Source: Arthrobacter sp. ISL-5 (GTDB lineage Bacteria; Actinomycetota; Actinomycetes; Actinomycetales; Micrococcaceae). Taken from it: 64,000 nt of DNA. Under the pieces are notes generated by a model. The model did no database searches. It was not told where the DNA came from and saw only the letters and a list, made by a program, of their open reading frames with translations. The translations under genes and the position numbers were made by a program. The stretch spans positions 1 through 64,000 of the forward strand of contig NZ_JAGGPM010000026.1 in assembly GCF_018613835.1 (NCBI RefSeq), in the 5' to 3' direction. Shown here piece by piece: positions 37,799 through 46,757 of this stretch (position 1 is its first letter; every line of letters begins with the position of its first letter).

Positions 37799-38701
37799 GT
37801 GACGAATCTACGCGTGGCTTGTGTGCAGTTCGGCCTGCAGAGCGAGTCGTCGCTTGCACGTCACCTGTCCAAGATGGAAAGGCTGGTCGAAGAAGCCGTC
37901 GCAGGGGGTGCAGACCTGGTCATTTTCCCTGAATTTTCAAGCGTTGGCCTGTTGGGTGCGATCGAGGACCACCGCGTTGTCGGTGACACCGTAGCTGATG
38001 ACTACCGGGAATTCCTTGCCCCGCTCTTCCCCGACATTGCTGCCGGAGTGCAGGCTATGGCAAGTCGCCATCGCGTGACTCTCCTAGGCGGAACTCACAA
38101 TCGTGTAGCCCCTGACGGGTCGCTGCGCAACACCGCTATTCTCGCTCACCCTGACGGCTCCCTTGAGTTCCAGGACAAAATTCACCTCACGCCGCAGGAA
38201 CACGCGATGGGCTCAGTTGGCGGCGATCAATTGCTGGTGACGACCGTCGGACCTTTCACCGCAGGCATCCTGATATGCGCCGATGTGCAGTACCCGGAGC
38301 TTTCTCGACAGCTTGTTGCACAGGGCGTAGAGCTCATCATTTGCCCTTCACTGACGTGGAACCGTCGTGGTGTGTACCGGGTAAAAACAGGCTGCGCTGC
38401 TCGAGCAATCGAAAACCAGTGCTACGTCGCAATGAGTCCGCTGGTTGGCACTAGCGGGCTGCCGGCGGACGCGCCTATGTATGCGGTGGGCAGGGCATTG
38501 GTGACAACACCGGTTGACAAGACGTTCGGGCTTAACGACGGGTGTCTGGCGGTGGCCGACGCGGACGGTGAACACATCATCTATGCGGACCTGGATCGCG
38601 CACAGCTGTTGGCATCACGCGAACGCCCAGAAGCGCCCGGCCTAAAATTGCAGCGACCTGAGCTGTATGCCCAGCTCCGTGCGGAAGGGGTTCCGCGATG
38701 A
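37799..38701 (+). CDS. Nitrilase-superfamily carbon-nitrogen hydrolase
   Basis: A 300-residue amidohydrolase. The Glu-Lys-Cys triad is complete: Glu45 (FPEFSSVG), Lys127 (QDKIHLTP) and Cys160 (ILICADVQYP, where most relatives have CYDxRFP). It hydrolyses an amide, carbamoyl-amine or, less often, a nitrile. GTG 37799 has GAAGGG upstream and gives the canonical LRVACVQFG start. It overlaps the thioesterase gene by four bases. In an amine pathway it could remove ammonia from an amide intermediate. Confidence 0.9.
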   Translation: MTNLRVACVQFGLQSESSLARHLSKMERLVEEAVAGGADLVIFPEFSSVGLLGAIEDHRVVGDTVADDYREFLAPLFPDIAAGVQAMASRHRVTLLGGTHNRVAPDGSLRNTAILAHPDGSLEFQDKIHLTPQEHAMGSVGGDQLLVTTVGPFTAGILICADVQYPELSRQLVAQGVELIICPSLTWNRRGVYRVKTGCAARAIENQCYVAMSPLVGTSGLPADAPMYAVGRALVTTPVDKTFGLNDGCLAVADADGEHIIYADLDRAQLLASRERPEAPGLKLQRPELYAQLRAEGVPR

Positions 38702-39117
38702 CGACCTTCCGACACCGAGTCCGGTACCACGAGGTCGACCAGCAAGGGTACCTTTTCAACGCACGCTACTTTGAGATCGCTGACGTCGCTATGACGGAAT
38801 ACTTCCGCGATCTGGGTTGGCGTTATGACGAGCTCAATGCCTTGGGAGTGGATCCTTCTGTGGTTCACGTAAGTGCCGAGTTTACGGGGCCTGCGCGCTT
38901 CGATGACCAGCTCGACGTCAAGACGTTCTGTCACCGGGTCGGTACCTCCAGTTTTCAGCTGACAACCCAGATCGAACTCGGGGAAGCACCCGTGGCATCC
39001 CTGAATATCGTTTACGTCAATGTCGACGCGAGCCTCGCCCGGTCCCTGCCCCTGCCGGAGCCAGTGAGCTCAGCGCTACGTAATTCGATGGAGCCGCAGC
39101 AGGTTGTCCGGGAATGA
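38698..39117 (+). CDS. Acyl-CoA thioesterase (4HBT/YbgC-type hotdog)
   Basis: A 139-residue hotdog-fold thioesterase. The active-site segment RVRYHEVDQQGYLFNARYFE contains the family motif, with Asp18 as the likely catalytic residue, followed by the long helix IADVAMTEYFRDLGW. It probably releases a free acid from a pathway CoA ester. It is translationally coupled (ATGA) to the nitrilase. Confidence 0.88.
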   Translation: MTTFRHRVRYHEVDQQGYLFNARYFEIADVAMTEYFRDLGWRYDELNALGVDPSVVHVSAEFTGPARFDDQLDVKTFCHRVGTSSFQLTTQIELGEAPVASLNIVYVNVDASLARSLPLPEPVSSALRNSMEPQQVVRE

Positions 39118-39220
39118 CCGGGAAATCTTCATCCTCACAGACAGCCAATGGCGGAGTTTCGCCGACATTTTACTCGAGCTGACTCAGCTCACCTGAACAC
39201 TCTCGAATTTAAGGAAAGTC

Positions 39221-39991
39221 ATGAAAATCCTAGTGCTCAGCAAGGAAGTACCCGATACAGGGACGGAACGCGTACTCGACCCCGTCACCGGCATCCTGGA
39301 CCGGTCAGCTTCCGACCCCGTGGCTGACGAAATCAACGAACGTACCCTCGAGCATGCTCTGCGATACCGTGACGCCGGTGGAACTGCAGAAATCGTGATA
39401 CTGACTGTCGGGCCCGAAACCGCTGCACCTTCGGTGCGAAAATTCCTCGCCATGGGCGCTGATTCTGCGGTGATCGTCTCCGACCCGGAAATTGCTGGTG
39501 CCGATGCCGCACGTACTGCACAGATCATCGCGGCAGCAGTGCAAAAGGTCGGTCCGGACCTGGTACTTGCCGGCAACGAGTCCACGGACGGCTGGAGCGG
39601 TCTCGTTCCTTCAATGGTCGCAGAGTTTCTTGGCTGGCCGGTACTGCCTGCACTGTTCGAAATCGAGATCGCAACCGACAAGGTATCCGGGTCGACTGTA
39701 GTCGAGGCGGAGACCCTGGGTCTGAGTGCTTCACTTCCGGCAGTGGCCGCCGTAACCGAGCGTTCAGCCGACGCCCGCTTCCCGAACTTCAAGGGCCTTA
39801 TGCAGGCTAAAAAGAAGCCTCTCGAAGTGTGGAACCTGGCAGACATTGGAGCAACCGAAGCGCGGGCGGCAACGTCAGTTATGGTCTCAGCGACGCGGCG
39901 GCCTGCACGCGCAGCTGGTGTGAAAATTAGCGACGACGGAACGGCAGCAAACCAGCTCGTCGATTTCCTTGCCTCGAACCGGCTGATCTGA
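39221..39991 (+). CDS. etfB: Electron transfer flavoprotein beta subunit
   Basis: A 256-residue EtfB. It has the N-terminal [16 protein letters not shown], the AMP/nucleotide-binding region ([37 protein letters not shown], which also holds the ETF-beta signature core) and a C-terminal region that docks to EtfA. ETF carries electrons from flavin dehydrogenases. The gene lies 103 bp after the thioesterase and 35 bp before etfA, and is followed by a membrane cytochrome b, suggesting a dedicated electron route. Confidence 0.92.
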   Translation: MKILVLSKEVPDTGTERVLDPVTGILDRSASDPVADEINERTLEHALRYRDAGGTAEIVILTVGPETAAPSVRKFLAMGADSAVIVSDPEIAGADAARTAQIIAAAVQKVGPDLVLAGNESTDGWSGLVPSMVAEFLGWPVLPALFEIEIATDKVSGSTVVEAETLGLSASLPAVAAVTERSADARFPNFKGLMQAKKKPLEVWNLADIGATEARAATSVMVSATRRPARAAGVKISDDGTAANQLVDFLASNRLI

Positions 39992-40026
39992 CGGCCATCG
40001 AAACAAACCTCCGGATAGGAATTAAC

Positions 40027-41007
40027 ATGGTAAACGTTCTGGTATACGTAGAGACGAATGGTGAGGGAGCAGTCAAGGCGAACGCTTCTGGTGTGCTTGC
40101 CGCAGCCGCGTCAATCGGCACTCCTCTGGCAGTTGTGGTATCGCCTTCAGGCTCCGATAACGAATCCCTCACAGCACGGTTGGGTGAACTCGGCGCTGAA
40201 ACCATCTATATTGCTGACCGCCATGGTGGGCTCGGTCTCAGCGAGGTTGCAGCAATGGCTGCGGCCTATGAGGCCGCAGTGCCAGATGCCGTGCTGCTTC
40301 CCAACACCAATGACTCCCGGTCAATTGCGGCTCGTCTTGCTGTCCGTATAGGCGGAGCTGTTGCCGCCGATGCAGTGGGGCTCCGCTATGACTCTGACGC
40401 AGGCGAAGTTATCGTCAGGCACTCAGTTTTCGGCGGCGACTATTTGACCGAATCCACCGTAGATGGGGGACCACTGATCGTGACGGTCCGGCAAGGCGCC
40501 GTCGACGGTAAGGCAGAGGCGGTCAGCTTTCCGAAAATAATTTCGCTGTCCCTTGCCCCTACCGAGGCCCGGGGCGCAGAACTAACGAGCGTGGAAAGTC
40601 TCCAGCTCGAATCTGACCGTCCGGCTCTGCGAGAAGCCAAGATTGTGGTTTCAGGTGGCCGCGGGCTGGGGTCTCGCGAAGACTTTTCGCTTGTGGAACA
40701 ACTCGCTGACGTGCTGGGCGCTGCGGTCGGCGCCTCCCGCGCCGCCGTCGACGCCGGCTACGTGCCGCAGTCTTACCAGGTGGGGCAAACAGGGGTCACG
40801 GTCACACCACAGGTCTACATTGCCCTGGGCATCTCCGGGGCAATCCAGCACCGTGCCGGCATGCAGACCTCTAAATTCATCATCGCCATTAACAATGACG
40901 CCGACGCTCCAATTTTCGACGTTGCAGATTTCGGTGTCGTCGGGGACCTCTTCACCCTCGTTCCGCAACTCGTCGAGAACATCAACCTGCGCCGCGCCGC
41001 CGCCTAA
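40027..41007 (+). CDS. etfA: Electron transfer flavoprotein alpha subunit
   Basis: A 326-residue EtfA. The C-terminal FAD domain is intact: [56 protein letters not shown] and [21 protein letters not shown]. The N-terminal domain (1-190) is the ETF N-domain. It forms a heterodimer with EtfB. The overlapping need for ETF by the TMADH-like enzyme (61774) and by possible acyl-CoA or amine dehydrogenases makes it the electron hub of the island. Confidence 0.94.
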   Translation: MVNVLVYVETNGEGAVKANASGVLAAAASIGTPLAVVVSPSGSDNESLTARLGELGAETIYIADRHGGLGLSEVAAMAAAYEAAVPDAVLLPNTNDSRSIAARLAVRIGGAVAADAVGLRYDSDAGEVIVRHSVFGGDYLTESTVDGGPLIVTVRQGAVDGKAEAVSFPKIISLSLAPTEARGAELTSVESLQLESDRPALREAKIVVSGGRGLGSREDFSLVEQLADVLGAAVGASRAAVDAGYVPQSYQVGQTGVTVTPQVYIALGISGAIQHRAGMQTSKFIIAINNDADAPIFDVADFGVVGDLFTLVPQLVENINLRRAAA

Positions 41008-41024
41008 ATACCTTGGGAAGCACC

Positions 41025-42284
41025 ATGACAGAGGAAGCTCAAAACGGCCCACGTAAACAACGGATGGGTAATGCGGCAGCCACCAATCCTTCGGCATCAG
41101 CACCTGCCCAAATTCAAGAGCCAGCCAAGCCTTCAGCCGCACCCGTCGCCAAGAAGACCCGCATGAGTGCCACACCCGTACAGTCGGAGCCGCGCGAAAC
41201 TGCGGCACCTTCACGAACCCGAATGGGCGGCAACCCGACTGCGCCGACAGCCTCCCCGGACTCACAGAGTGAACCGGCGGCCCGGCTGCGCAGCTCGGCA
41301 GAGATCTCACAGACGCAGGCCCCCCGAGCAGCACCCCGGACATCCAATCGCATGCCAAACGCCATTCTCGTCCGGCTGTCCAACATCCAATGGAAGCGCA
41401 TACTTCCCTTCCTGGGAGGGCTGATCGTAGCCGCAGTGACCTTGGTGCTCCTTTCACGATGGCTGCGCAGCTTGCCGGAGGTGCAGTCGTTTCTCCTCAC
41501 GTTTCCGGGAAACCCCACCCTTCCCGAAAGCGCACCCACAGGGCTTCCTGCTTGGATGGGTTGGCAGCACTTCCTCAACATGTTCTTCCTGGTCCTGATA
41601 GTGCGCACGGGTTTGCAAGTACGGCATGAGAAAAAAGCACCCGCCTCCTTCACACCCAAAGAGGGCTCTTTCTTTTCGCCCAAGGGCAGCACACCCAAAA
41701 AGGTCAGCCTCACACAATGGCTGCACCAGTCGCTCGACGTGCTCTGGGTACTCAACGGCCTTATCTTCATTGTGCTGCTTTTCGTCACATCACAATGGAT
41801 GAAAATTGTTCCTACCAACCTCGACGTGATACCGAACGCCCTGTCCGCCGCGCTTCAATATGCCTCGCTGGACTGGCCCCATGAAAACGGTTGGCTGTAT
41901 TACAACGCGCTGCAGATGCTCGCTTACTTCACAACCGTATTCCTAGCCGCCCCCCTGGCAATCCTTTCCGGAATGCGTTTCTCAACCTGGTGGCCCGACA
42001 AGAACGGGCGCCTCTCGAAAATCTACCCTGTAGAGATCGCCCGAAAAGTGCACTATCCGGTGATGCTGTACTTCGTTGCATTCACCGTTGTGCACGTTTT
42101 CCTGGTCTTCTTCACCGGTGCCTTACGGAACCTCAATCACATGTATACCTCGCGTGACGTCGTCGACTGGGTCGGCCTCGGGGTCTTCATCCTTTCTCTC
42201 GTGGTGACCGCCGCCGCTTGGATACTTACCAAGCCACTATTTACGCGTCCCCTGGCAGAGAGATTCGGGACGCTGTCGAAGTAG
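41025..42284 (+). CDS. Membrane cytochrome b (FdnI/HyaC-like) with a disordered N-terminus
   Basis: A 419-residue protein. Residues 1-110 are Pro/Ala/Ser-rich, without predicted structure, and contain four RM motifs (Arg13-Met14, 46-47, 66-67, 109-110). Residues 115-410 hold about six helices with candidate haem ligands in GWQHFLNMFF, WLHQSLDVLW and KVHYPVMLYFVAFTVVHVF; the last pair, H-x13-H, matches the spacing in formate-dehydrogenase/hydrogenase b-type cytochromes. It is 17 bp after etfA, so it may take electrons from ETF to the quinone pool. No other dehydrogenase partner is adjacent. Confidence 0.78.
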   Translation: MTEEAQNGPRKQRMGNAAATNPSASAPAQIQEPAKPSAAPVAKKTRMSATPVQSEPRETAAPSRTRMGGNPTAPTASPDSQSEPAARLRSSAEISQTQAPRAAPRTSNRMPNAILVRLSNIQWKRILPFLGGLIVAAVTLVLLSRWLRSLPEVQSFLLTFPGNPTLPESAPTGLPAWMGWQHFLNMFFLVLIVRTGLQVRHEKKAPASFTPKEGSFFSPKGSTPKKVSLTQWLHQSLDVLWVLNGLIFIVLLFVTSQWMKIVPTNLDVIPNALSAALQYASLDWPHENGWLYYNALQMLAYFTTVFLAAPLAILSGMRFSTWWPDKNGRLSKIYPVEIARKVHYPVMLYFVAFTVVHVFLVFFTGALRNLNHMYTSRDVVDWVGLGVFILSLVVTAAAWILTKPLFTRPLAERFGTLSK

Positions 42285-42335
42285 TCCGGCGTCCGCGCTG
42301 CGGTCGGTGGACGCATCAAAACGAAAGGCAAGATT

Positions 42336-43775
42336 TTGACGATTGTAGAAATGCCGGCCCTGCCACTCCTGCATCACCTCATAGGTGATGCACGTGTAGC
42401 AGGATCAGAGGTATTGCCAGTATTCAACCCCAGCACCGGAAAGGAAGTCGCTGCGCAAGCCGTCGCCTCCGAGCAGGACGTTGACGCTGCTGTCCGAGCA
42501 GCAACAACGGCCTTCAAGACATGGCGCTCCACGACCTCAGCACAACGTGCAGAGCTGCTCTACAAATTGGCCGATGCCATCGCAGCTGAGAGCGAAAACT
42601 TTGCCAGGCTGGAATCGCTCGACGTTGGCAGGCCAATCACGGCATCGAGAATGGAAATGCCCTTCAACTACGATCCTCTGCGCTATTTCGCCGGTGCAGC
42701 ACGCGTATCGCACGGAACCTCGATAGGAAATGTGGGACCCGGGCTACATGCACGGGTGGAGCGTGAGCCAATCGGTGTAGTGGGTCTTATCATTCCCTGG
42801 AACTTCCCACTCCTTGAGGCAGTCTGGAAGATCGCCCCGGCGCTGGCCGCGGGGAACACGCTTGTAATGAAGGTCACCGGTGTGACGCCGCTCAGTACAA
42901 CGCGGATTTTCGAACTCGCCTCCAAAATATTTCCCCCGGGGGTCCTGAACCTCATCCTCGGTAACTCCGTTGGCGGAAAGGCGCTGGCAGCTCACCCGGG
43001 CGTTTCCATGGTGTCGCTGACTGGAGCCACGACCACCGGCAAACAGGTGGCCGCGTCCGGTGCGCAGACACTGAAACGCGTGCACCTCGAGCTGGGAGGC
43101 AAGGCGCCCGTGCTCGTGCACCCCGGAATTGACCTCGCGGCAGCGGCAGAATATCTCGCAGGAACCGGCTTCGCGAATTCGGGACAGGATTGCACAGCTC
43201 CGAGTCGTGTCATCGTCCACGAGGCTGCCTACGACGAATTTGTCAGCTATTACCTAAAGCATGCCGGCGACATCAAGGTCGGGGCAGGGCTGGATGAGAC
43301 AACCACAATGGGTCCCCTCGTTTCAAAGACTCATCGGGATTCAGTTCAGGGTTTCGTGGACCGGGCGAAGGCGTACGCCGAAATTGCGCTGGGGGGCGAA
43401 GGTGTTGAAGACAACGGCTACTATGTGCAGCCGACCGTCATCCTCGCCCCGGCACAGGACTCGGAAGTCGTCCAAGAAGAGGTCTTTGGCCCGGTCGTTT
43501 CAATTCAGAAGGCTCGTAACGAGGACGAGATGCTCACCTGGGCAAACGACGTGCAGTACGGCCTCTCTGCAAGCGTTTGGAGCAATGACATAAACGTCAC
43601 TCAGCGGGCGGCCCGTGAGCTGGAATTCGGCACTGTATGGATCAACACCCACATGGAGGTGGTCCCCGAAGCACCGTTCGGGGGCTTCGGGAACTCAGGA
43701 TACGGCAAAGAGCTCTCCATGATGGCACTGGAGGAATACTCGCGCTACAAAACCGTGATGACGCGGACAAGCTAA
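42336..43775 (+). CDS. NAD(P)-dependent aldehyde dehydrogenase (aminobutyraldehyde type)
   Basis: A 479-residue aldehyde dehydrogenase. The nucleophile is Cys286 in NSGQDCTAPSR, a GQDCTA sequence common in gamma-aminobutyraldehyde/betaine-aldehyde-like enzymes; the general base is Glu252 in LELGGKAP. The nucleotide region reads PWNFPLLEAVWKIAPALAAGNT and then VMKVTGVTPLS, in place of the more usual KPSE/PTPL, so cofactor preference may be unusual. The TTG start at 42336 has AAAGG eight bases upstream. It is the last gene before the terminator at 43804. It presumably oxidises an amino-aldehyde released by the amine oxidase or dehydrogenase. Confidence 0.9.
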   Translation: MTIVEMPALPLLHHLIGDARVAGSEVLPVFNPSTGKEVAAQAVASEQDVDAAVRAATTAFKTWRSTTSAQRAELLYKLADAIAAESENFARLESLDVGRPITASRMEMPFNYDPLRYFAGAARVSHGTSIGNVGPGLHARVEREPIGVVGLIIPWNFPLLEAVWKIAPALAAGNTLVMKVTGVTPLSTTRIFELASKIFPPGVLNLILGNSVGGKALAAHPGVSMVSLTGATTTGKQVAASGAQTLKRVHLELGGKAPVLVHPGIDLAAAAEYLAGTGFANSGQDCTAPSRVIVHEAAYDEFVSYYLKHAGDIKVGAGLDETTTMGPLVSKTHRDSVQGFVDRAKAYAEIALGGEGVEDNGYYVQPTVILAPAQDSEVVQEEVFGPVVSIQKARNEDEMLTWANDVQYGLSASVWSNDINVTQRAARELEFGTVWINTHMEVVPEAPFGGFGNSGYGKELSMMALEEYSRYKTVMTRTS

Positions 43776-43803
43776 CCAACGGCCTAAGAAAACGCATCCA
43801 CAT

Positions 43804-43834
43804 GGAGCCCCGGCAGTACGCCGGGGCTCCATTT
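43804..43834 (+). terminator. Rho-independent terminator of the catabolic operon
   Basis: GGAGCCCCGGC (43804-43814) and GCCGGGGCTCC (43820-43830) form a perfect 11-bp GC-rich stem with a 5-base loop, followed by ATTTT. It is 29 bp after the aldehyde dehydrogenase stop. Confidence 0.9.
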
Positions 43835-44043
43835 TGCTGCTTAGGAGCCCGTATCACCGTACTCACGCGCAAGATCAGGCTCGAGAGTACGTTGCTGCTT
43901 TGGATGAAATGCCCCCGCTTACCGTGTTTTTCAGCGACGCACTCTTCCGGGCTAGCGGTATGCGCGCGCAATAACGTTAGCCGCATTTAGGAGAGAAAGG
44001 AGGAACTAGCAGTCATACACCTTGCCTACCATTTACAACTTGC

Positions 44044-44113
44044 TGTCAGTGATGGTCGAAAACTGAGCCGTTTCGTGGGCACACCATGGCTCAGTTCTCG
44101 ACCGTCACCGACA
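44044..44113. mobile_element. 70-bp mini-insertion with long terminal repeats and target duplication
   Basis: Two 26-bp inverted repeats (44044-44069 and 44088-44113), identical at 23 of 26 positions and starting TGTCAGTGATGG / TGTCGGTGACGG, are separated by only 18 bp. Immediately outside both ends is the direct repeat CTTGC (44039-44043 and 44114-44118). The TG...CA ends and target duplication mark an inserted IS-like unit, yet nearly all internal sequence is gone. It carries no coding capacity and could also form a strong hairpin. Confidence 0.7.
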
Positions 44114-44183
44114 CTTGCCCGCCGTGCATGACTGCATCCGAGGTATCAATCAACGGCCCGTCCTCGGCGGTCGTTCCCGCCAT

Positions 44184-44200
44184 AACCAACCAGATTGGTT
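44184..44200. promoter_or_regulatory. Palindromic operator candidate upstream of the MFS gene
   Basis: AACCAA (44184-44189) and TTGGTT (44195-44200) flank CCAGA. The site lies about 150 bp before the MHS-type transporter start. Confidence 0.45.
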
Positions 44201-44345
44201 CTTTACCAAGAAATGCAGTCTAAGTCCTCAACTGTTCCAATTTAAAGATTATGCGGGCTCGGCTAAAATCGCGGAATCGGGCCAAAAACTATGCCCTCTT
44301 CCGAAGCAGTGATACTCCAAAATTTATCCCCAAGGAGCTAAGATT

Positions 44346-45635
44346 TTGTCTACTAGTACCGCTGTCTCTACGAAAAAGTCCACACCAGCCAGAGCAGCAT
44401 TGGCAGGGTTTCTGGGTAGTACCGTGGAATTCTATGATTTGGTTGCCTACGGCACGGCAGCAGCGTTCGTTTTCGGGCCCCTTTTCTTCAGTCAAGCCAG
44501 CCCTGCGGCAGCCACCGCCCTTTCCTTCGCGACGTTCGCAAGCGGTTATCTCGTACGCCCTCTCGGCGGTCTCCTATTCGGGCATATAGCAGACACCAGA
44601 GGACGCCGATTGTCCATGATATTAACCCTACTCCTCATGGGAGGAGCAACCGTACTCGTCGGTTTACTACCCACCCATGCAATGATCGGCGACTGGGCCC
44701 CCGTCCTCCTCGTCTTCTTCCGTTTACTTCAGGGCCTCGCCGTCGGCGGAGAACAGGGCGGGGCAATGACGCTTGTAGTCGAACACGCCCCGGCGGGGCG
44801 TAGTGGATTTTTCGGTTCTTTTGCAACCGCGGGAACGCAGGCGGGAACCGTACTCGCCACCGGTGTCTTTGCCTTGGCTTCCTTGTTGCCAACGGATCAG
44901 TTCATGGCCTGGGGCTGGCGCATACCTTTTCTCGCCAGCGTTGTGATTATTGTCGTCGCCTACTTCGTTAGAAACTCCTTGCACGAGGCGGAGGAGTTCC
45001 TCGCGATTAAGGAAAAAGTTCCGACAAACCCGATAATGAATGCACTCCGGCACGATCTCCGACAGGTTCTGGGAGTAACGCTGGTCTATTCATCCGTCCA
45101 CGTGGGATGGTACGTTCTTACGGTTTTCAGTCTCAGCTATGCAGTTTCCGCCGGTGTCGACCGGACGTCTATGTTGTGGATCGTCGCCGCCTCGGCCGGC
45201 GCCGTTATCTTTATGAACCCCGTTTGGGGCGCGCTTTCAGACCGATACGGCCGGCGCCGCCTGCTCGTCACGGGACTGATCTGTTACGGAATCATGATGT
45301 TTCTTTACTTTGGTGCTGTCGCACTGGGGAGTCCTTGGCTAATCCTTCTTACCATGGTGCTTGCAACGGCAACCGGACACGCAGCGCTCAATGGCATTAC
45401 CCCGGCGTTCTTCATCGAACACCTTCCGGTCGAAACGCGAGCTACGGCCAGCGGCATGGGTATACAGGTTTCGGCTGTTCTCGGGGGTTTTGTGCCTTTG
45501 ATCGCAACAGGGCTCGCCGGGACCTCATGGGGAACTTCCGCGGTCAGCGCGGCTGCTGCAATCGTCTTCTCAGTCAGTATCATCAGCATTCTCACGCTGT
45601 TCCCGACCCGCGTCCTGCGAGGGGACGCCACCTAG
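44346..45635 (+). CDS. MHS-type MFS transporter (metabolite:H+ symporter)
   Basis: A 429-residue, 12-helix permease of the MHS branch (ProP/KgtP/ShiA-like). Signatures: FLGSTVEFYDLVAYG at the first helix, GHIADTRGRRLSM in loop 2-3, LLQGLAVGGEQGGA in helix 4 and GALSDRYGRRRLL in loop 8-9. TTG 44346 has AAGGAG at 44332-44337. It takes up organic acids, betaines or similar polar compounds with protons; its place beside the amine/CoA island suggests it imports a pathway substrate. Confidence 0.9.
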   Translation: MSTSTAVSTKKSTPARAALAGFLGSTVEFYDLVAYGTAAAFVFGPLFFSQASPAAATALSFATFASGYLVRPLGGLLFGHIADTRGRRLSMILTLLLMGGATVLVGLLPTHAMIGDWAPVLLVFFRLLQGLAVGGEQGGAMTLVVEHAPAGRSGFFGSFATAGTQAGTVLATGVFALASLLPTDQFMAWGWRIPFLASVVIIVVAYFVRNSLHEAEEFLAIKEKVPTNPIMNALRHDLRQVLGVTLVYSSVHVGWYVLTVFSLSYAVSAGVDRTSMLWIVAASAGAVIFMNPVWGALSDRYGRRRLLVTGLICYGIMMFLYFGAVALGSPWLILLTMVLATATGHAALNGITPAFFIEHLPVETRATASGMGIQVSAVLGGFVPLIATGLAGTSWGTSAVSAAAAIVFSVSIISILTLFPTRVLRGDAT

Positions 45636-45983
45636 CAAATGGTGTCTACCTGGCTCTGGGCACCCGTGTTTTTAACACCCTAGTATCCGTATTGTGGCCC
45701 TTCGCAGATGAGCATGGTTGTCTGTTGCCGGTAGGGCGGGCTGGCGGACGGTGTTGTTGAAACCAAAGAACGGGCCAGCGGGGAGGTGGAGAACGTGGCC
45801 TGGAAGCCGCTGCCGCGTATTTGGTTGCGCTGATCGGGAAGCCGCAGGCTTACCCCGATGGCGGACAGCGCCGCCTGCACCCCGCACGCTTGCAGAGGGA
45901 GGAATCCGCCCTGACTCCCCTTTGGGTGTACCGAGAGCACTTCCCAAAGGGCCAAGACCCTGAACAACCCGAAGGAAAGATCG
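45636..45983. other. Intergenic region
   Basis: No recognisable gene. GGGTGTTAAAAACACGGGTGCC (minus strand, near 45660-45682) can form a small stem and may end the MFS transcript. Short open frames here lack family features. Confidence 0.35.
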
Positions 45984-46322
45984 ATGACCACCAGTTCCTC
46001 CGCCGTGGCCCTCACGGTCCCCGCCACCAACCGTGGTGCTGGGAAAGAAGCTTTCGCCCACGGATGGGGGGACGGATCCCAGGCCATGATCCAGCCGTTG
46101 ATCCTGGAACTTTCCGTCCGGATCAGCCGCAGGGCCGCGCTCCTGAAGGCGTCATCCAATAACCCGGCTCCGTACTCCGAGGACATAGCCGCTCTCGCAT
46201 GGATTCAGCAATCCCTGGAAGACGTTGAAGCCACCATCATTGGGCTGTCGGAGGCAAAGCGCCGCCGTTCTGCGGCGTTCCAGGGTCCGGACCCTTCTTC
46301 TGCTGGAAACCTCGTTCCCTAA
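45984..46322 (+). CDS. Hypothetical protein (112 aa)
   Basis: A soluble, Ala-rich 112-residue protein with a GAAGGAAAG ribosome-binding site four bases before the ATG. Residues 40-95 look helical (ILELSVRISRRAALLKASS, DIAALAWIQQSLEDVEATI). The last ten codons and the stop lie inside the first unit of the 79-bp tandem repeat. I do not recognise the family. Confidence 0.5.
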   Translation: MTTSSSAVALTVPATNRGAGKEAFAHGWGDGSQAMIQPLILELSVRISRRAALLKASSNNPAPYSEDIAALAWIQQSLEDVEATIIGLSEAKRRRSAAFQGPDPSSAGNLVP

Positions 46323-46418
46323 GTTCCGCCGGGCCAACCGCCGCCGTTCTGCGGCGTTCCAGGGTCCGGACCCTTCTTCTGCTGGAAACCTCGTTCCCTA
46401 AGTTCCGCCGGGCCAACC
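46261..46418 (+). repeat. 79-bp perfect tandem duplication
   Basis: Two consecutive identical 79-bp units (46261-46339, 46340-46418). Each contains the palindrome GGGTCCGGACCC followed by TTCTTCT, so each could form a terminator-like hairpin, and a GCCGCCGTTCTGCGGCG stem. The first unit encodes the end of the 112-residue protein. Confidence 0.92.
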
Positions 46419-46538
46419 GCCGCCTCGATCAAGGCTCCTGTTGACCATGCCGGCGGGCCGCCGTTCTTCCCCTCGACGCCAAGGGCATCTGGCGTGCCAA
46501 AGTACGTATCACCGCCCTCAGAGTAAGGACTCATCACC

Positions 46539-46757
46539 ATGCACACAACAAACTGTTGTCTCGAGGTAGCCGTTAAAACCCGAAGGGAACTGGACGCCGC
46601 CCTGGAGGAGGCGGTGGATCTGCTGAAGCCGGCGGCGATGACCGGACAGGTCGGCATCTCCGTGACGCGGCTGGCCCCGGGGCGCTATGCGGCGCGTCTG
46701 AACGCCGACGTTCCCGCGGGCCTGACCATCGAAATATGGGGCAGTGAGCCGCGGTGA
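46539..46757 (+). CDS. Hypothetical protein (72 aa)
   Basis: A 72-residue protein with AAGGAC upstream of ATG 46539 and a stop overlapping the next start (GTGA). It begins MHTTNCCLEVAVKTRRELDAA and ends in a beta-rich GRYAARLNADVPAGLTIEIW. No family recognised. Coupling to the following gene supports it being real. Confidence 0.5.
   Translation: MHTTNCCLEVAVKTRRELDAALEEAVDLLKPAAMTGQVGISVTRLAPGRYAARLNADVPAGLTIEIWGSEPR

Noticed and set aside
44044..44113. Inverted repeat as a simple transcription terminator
   Set aside because: The identical 5-bp flanks and TG/CA ends fit an inserted element better; no T-run and no upstream gene directly ends there.
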